A DNA stretch of 43,360 nucleotides from a virus: IMG/VR virus record IMGVR_UViG_3300013099_000005, positions 1 through 43,360 of that record; one strand, given 5' to 3'. Under the pieces are notes generated by a model. The model was not told where the DNA came from and made no database searches. It saw only the letters and a list, made by a program, of their open reading frames with translations. The position numbers and the translations under genes were made by a program. Of the stretch, positions 40,950-43,360 are shown one piece after another (positions within the stretch are counted from its first letter, which is position 1; each line of letters starts with the position of its first letter).

Positions 40950-42049
40950 CCAGGATTCTCTTTGTTGGAGATCTGCATATTCGCGAGGGCGACCACCTGG
41001 ATGACGTTGAGCACTGTCTCAACTTCGTCACAGGCCTTGCTTACGACCTAGAAGTCGATGCCGTGATCCAGGTCGGCGACGTGTTTGAGAAGTCCAGCAA
41101 CCCACACGAGCGGCTCGTCTTCGGGGAGTGGTTGAGGAGCCTGGAGGCTCTTCCAGTTCACGTCGTCCGCGGCAACCACGATGCGAAGGATGATTTGCGG
41201 ATTTTCGAGGGCTACCCGAACGCAACTGTCTACCAACAGCCGATGGTCCAGCAGGTTGGCAACGTCGATGTCATGTTCCTGCCGTGGCCGGAGAAGGCGT
41301 GGATCGCCGCCCTTGGAATTACTGGGGAGCAGGGAGACCAATCTGGATCCGCGGCGCTGAACGACCTAATCCGTCTCACGGCGGCGACTCGTGATGACCT
41401 CAGCCGGCCTCTGCTGATCGCCGGGCATCTGACCGTTTCCGGTGCTGAGATGTCCACCGGTCAGCCTCTGATTGGGAAATGTGTCGAGGCCGCACTTCCT
41501 GTGCTCGAAGAGACCGGCGCCGCGTTTGTTGGGTTGGGGCACATACACAAGCCGCAGTCGATGAACGAACAGACCCATTACATCGGATCGCTCACTATTC
41601 ACGACTTCGGCGAGCAAGGCGAAGAAAAGCGGGTCGCCATAGTCGATATCGCCGACGAGGCCGCATCTTGGGAGTTTGTGCCGGTCCCGACCCGAACGTG
41701 GATCACGGTTGAAGCGTCTATCGACCAAGAACACACGGGCGACATCTCACCCATAAAGTGTCCTGCTCCCCCTTGTGTGGATCTTGGGGATTATAACGTC
41801 CGATTCCGTTACCGATGCACCGCAGAAGAGGCCCACCTCTTCGACCACGCGACGATCGAGGATATCTACGCATCCGCCCACACACTGAAGATCGTGCCAG
41901 AAATCGAGCGCACTGAGCGCGTCCGGGCCGCCGAGGTCGCCGAAGCGAAAACCCTCGCTGAGAAGCTCGCCGCCTGGGGCCAGGCCACTGACACATCAAT
42001 CCCTGAGAGTGCCGTCGAGAAGCTCGGCGAACTCCAAGAAGCTATTTAG
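40946..42049 (+). CDS. sbcD: SbcD/Mre11-type metallophosphoesterase
   Basis: A 367-residue nuclease subunit. The metal-binding motifs are in order: VGDLHI (Asp9, His11), VGDVFE (Asp45), RGNHDAKDD (Asn77, His78), AGHLTVSG and GLGHIHKP. The C-terminal part (HATIEDIYASAHTLKIVPEI) would bind SbcC. It lacks nothing visible of the family core. ATG 40946 has a GGAGG site within the HNH gene end and overlaps its stop (ATGA). Together with SbcC it would trim blocked or hairpin DNA ends and support recombination-dependent replication. Confidence 0.9.
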   Translation: MTRILFVGDLHIREGDHLDDVEHCLNFVTGLAYDLEVDAVIQVGDVFEKSSNPHERLVFGEWLRSLEALPVHVVRGNHDAKDDLRIFEGYPNATVYQQPMVQQVGNVDVMFLPWPEKAWIAALGITGEQGDQSGSAALNDLIRLTAATRDDLSRPLLIAGHLTVSGAEMSTGQPLIGKCVEAALPVLEETGAAFVGLGHIHKPQSMNEQTHYIGSLTIHDFGEQGEEKRVAIVDIADEAASWEFVPVPTRTWITVEASIDQEHTGDISPIKCPAPPCVDLGDYNVRFRYRCTAEEAHLFDHATIEDIYASAHTLKIVPEIERTERVRAAEVAEAKTLAEKLAAWGQATDTSIPESAVEKLGELQEAI

Positions 42050-42058
42050 GAGGAGAGA

Positions 42059-42355
42059 ATGAGCGAAAACGTTATCAACCTAGACCCCGAACATCTCGAC
42101 CCCTTGATCAGCCATCTCGACAACATCACAGCCATCTCCGCCACGGCCGCCGAACATCGGGAGATCGTCCGCCTGAACCGCCTGCTCATCGCGGTCGAAG
42201 CCGACAAGGCCGAGACGATGAGGGCGTACGGGGACAAAATCAAAGAGATCAAAATGCAAATCAAGCTCCAATTGGACGAAATCGACGATCACGGAGCATC
42301 CCCCCGTCTGCCCTTCGGTGACGAGCCGGAACAGCAGGACACGGCCGCAATCTGA
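42059..42355 (+). CDS. Small coiled-coil protein (98 aa) between sbcD and sbcC
   Basis: A 98-residue acidic protein with a central helix (EHREIVRLNRLLIAVEADK) and a second (DKIKEIKMQIKLQLDEID). It has a strong AGGAGGAG ribosome site at 42049-42056. Its position between the two subunit genes suggests an accessory protein of the complex, but no family is known to me. Confidence 0.6.
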   Translation: MSENVINLDPEHLDPLISHLDNITAISATAAEHREIVRLNRLLIAVEADKAETMRAYGDKIKEIKMQIKLQLDEIDDHGASPRLPFGDEPEQQDTAAI

Positions 42356-42627
42356 TGGCCAAACCGAAGAGAGGCAAGTGTCGGAGCTGCGGCGCCCGGA
42401 TCATGTGGGTGAAGACGGTCAAGGGCAGCCTGATGCCCGTCAACATCGAACCGCACATCTGCGCCTTTCAGGTGCCTGGCGAGTTCTGGCGAGAGCCAAT
42501 GGAAAAGCCGGTCATCGTCTTCCGCGACCAGCTCGCCGTGGTGGTGAGAAACAATGAGGAGTTTACCGCTCACACCTGCCACTTCGACACCTGCCCCAAC
42601 GCCGACCAATACCGCAAAAGCACCTGA
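42355..42627 (+). CDS. Zinc-ribbon protein (90 aa)
   Basis: A 90-residue protein with CRSCGARIMWVKTVKGSLMPV at the start and HTCHFDTCPNADQYR at the end; the two Cys/His sets would bind one zinc. Small phage proteins of this pattern are common but not understood. It overlaps the previous stop by one base and is followed by the sbcC ribosome site. Confidence 0.75.
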   Translation: MAKPKRGKCRSCGARIMWVKTVKGSLMPVNIEPHICAFQVPGEFWREPMEKPVIVFRDQLAVVVRNNEEFTAHTCHFDTCPNADQYRKST

Positions 42628-42644
42628 CACGGGAGGAGAATCGC

Positions 42645-43360
42645 ATGAGAGTCAACAAGATCACAATGAAGGGGATCACTCGATTCGACGACGAGGTTGT
42701 CCTTGATTTCGACAGTCTCGGCCCGGGGCTCGTTGCCCTAGCTGGCAAGAACGGCGCCGGGAAGACTACTTGTCTCGAAGCAGCGTTTGCCGGACTTCAT
42801 CTGGAGTATCCAACCCGTCCGGGGCCGCTTCACCAAGTCTGCCACGGCAAGGACGCCCGGATTGAACTGGAACTTCATAACGGCGCGCCCCTCCGGGCGG
42901 TTGTCGCCGTTGATGCCGTTCTCAAGACGCCGAAGACTGAGGCTTTCCTCTTCAATGGCGACGGCTCGGAACCCATCACCGACGGCAAGGTCGGCAGCTA
43001 CCGGGATGCCATTGTCGAGCGGTTCGGGTCCCCCCGGCTGATGCTTTCGGCCGCGCTCTCCTGTCAGAACCGCCGCGGCGAGTTCCTCTCTCTGTCGAAG
43101 GCCGATCGGAAAGATTTGTTAGCGGAAATTTTGGACACTGGGGGCCTCCAGGACATTGCCACGGCTGCCCGTGAAAGCGCAAAGGCCCTCGAGGTCGAGA
43201 TCACCGCGGCACAAGCCCGGGTGGACGCGGCCATGGGAGAACTCGACCGCCTGAAGTTCGAGGACACCGACGCCGATGACCTGCGAACCCAGAAGGAGCG
43301 ACTCGAGGTGCGGATTGCCGAGGACCGCGAGGCGCTTGAAGAGTTCCGAGAGAAGCACGG
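42645..43360 (+). CDS. sbcC: SbcC/Rad50-type ATPase, 5' part (continues at 124 on the circle)
   Basis: This is the start of the 747-residue protein that ends at 1651. ATG 42645 follows a GGGAGGAG site. The N-terminus MRVNKITMKGITRFDDEVVL is the usual Rad50 opening, Walker A is GKNGAGKT (34-41), and the Q-loop region reads LSCQNRRGEFLSLSKADRKD. The coiled coil begins near residue 180. The last 123 bases are the same as 1-123. The combined length is shorter than E. coli SbcC (about 1050) and similar to phage versions such as T4 gp46 in being compact. Confidence 0.93.
   Translation, partial: MRVNKITMKGITRFDDEVVLDFDSLGPGLVALAGKNGAGKTTCLEAAFAGLHLEYPTRPGPLHQVCHGKDARIELELHNGAPLRAVVAVDAVLKTPKTEAFLFNGDGSEPITDGKVGSYRDAIVERFGSPRLMLSAALSCQNRRGEFLSLSKADRKDLLAEILDTGGLQDIATAARESAKALEVEITAAQARVDAAMGELDRLKFEDTDADDLRTQKERLEVRIAEDREALEEFREKH
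43238..43360. repeat. Terminal direct repeat, right copy (circular closure)
   Basis: Identical to 1-123; see that entry. The reading frame of sbcC is continuous when the two copies are merged. Confidence 0.95.

Overview
The window is one complete, circularly permuted genome of a temperate tailed phage, most likely a siphovirus. The first 123 bases are identical to the last 123 (1-123 = 43238-43360), so the molecule closes into a circle of 43,237 bp. The cut falls inside an SbcC/Rad50-type gene: its 5' part lies at 42645-43360 and its 3' part at 1-1651. The host is probably a GC-rich Gram-negative bacterium. Evidence for this is an inner/outer membrane spanin pair, a lipoprotein with a lipobox, an attachment site made of the 3' half of a bacterial tRNA-Glu(TTC), and a secreted protein with a DGFESG-type tail. 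The host phylum cannot be fixed from the sequence.

Layout, starting from the immunity region. (1) 32.5-35.8 kb, minus strand: attP, tyrosine integrase, a small protein, a lipoprotein, a membrane-anchored protein and a LexA/CI-type repressor. (2) 35.7-38.2 kb, plus strand: operator region, a Cro-like protein and a tightly overlapping early operon of small regulatory or membrane proteins. (3) 38.4-38.8 kb: a full-length tmRNA gene with its own tag reading frame. (4) 38.9 kb across the junction to 7.4 kb: a DNA-metabolism operon. It holds a putative DNA-binding or recombination protein, an HNH endonuclease, SbcD, two small proteins, SbcC, a Gp37/Gp68 three-Cys protein, an AT-rich orphan gene, an SNF2-type helicase, a replication initiator-like protein with candidate iterons, a zinc ribbon and a RuvC-like resolvase. 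(5) 7.4-15.9 kb: packaging and head (TerS, TerL, DUF4055-type portal, gp7/MuF-type protein, scaffold, P22-type coat, connectors). (6) 16-27.6 kb: tail (tube protein with a duplicated domain, frameshifted assembly chaperones, 1295-residue tape measure, tip proteins, hub). (7) 27.6-32.5 kb: lysis genes interleaved with fibre genes (endolysin, exported protein, holin candidates, collagen-like fibre, spanin pair), closed by a strong terminator.

Most genes in a module overlap by ATGA or GTGA, which implies translational coupling in long operons. Intrinsic terminators separate TerS, scaffold and coat, and end the late operon. The repressor and Cro-like gene diverge from a region with TTAATC/GATTAA inverted repeats, and the integrase lies in the repressor-side operon.

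The most notable observations are the phage-borne tmRNA with a distinct tag, an in-frame amber codon that splits the collagen-like fibre gene while the downstream ATGA overlap stays intact, the attP made of a half tRNA-Glu flanked by direct repeats, a probable programmed frameshift at a G6 run in the tail chaperones, and a phage Mre11/Rad50 pair with a CX8C hook. A terminator-shaped hairpin inside a signal-peptide coding sequence is also worth checking.
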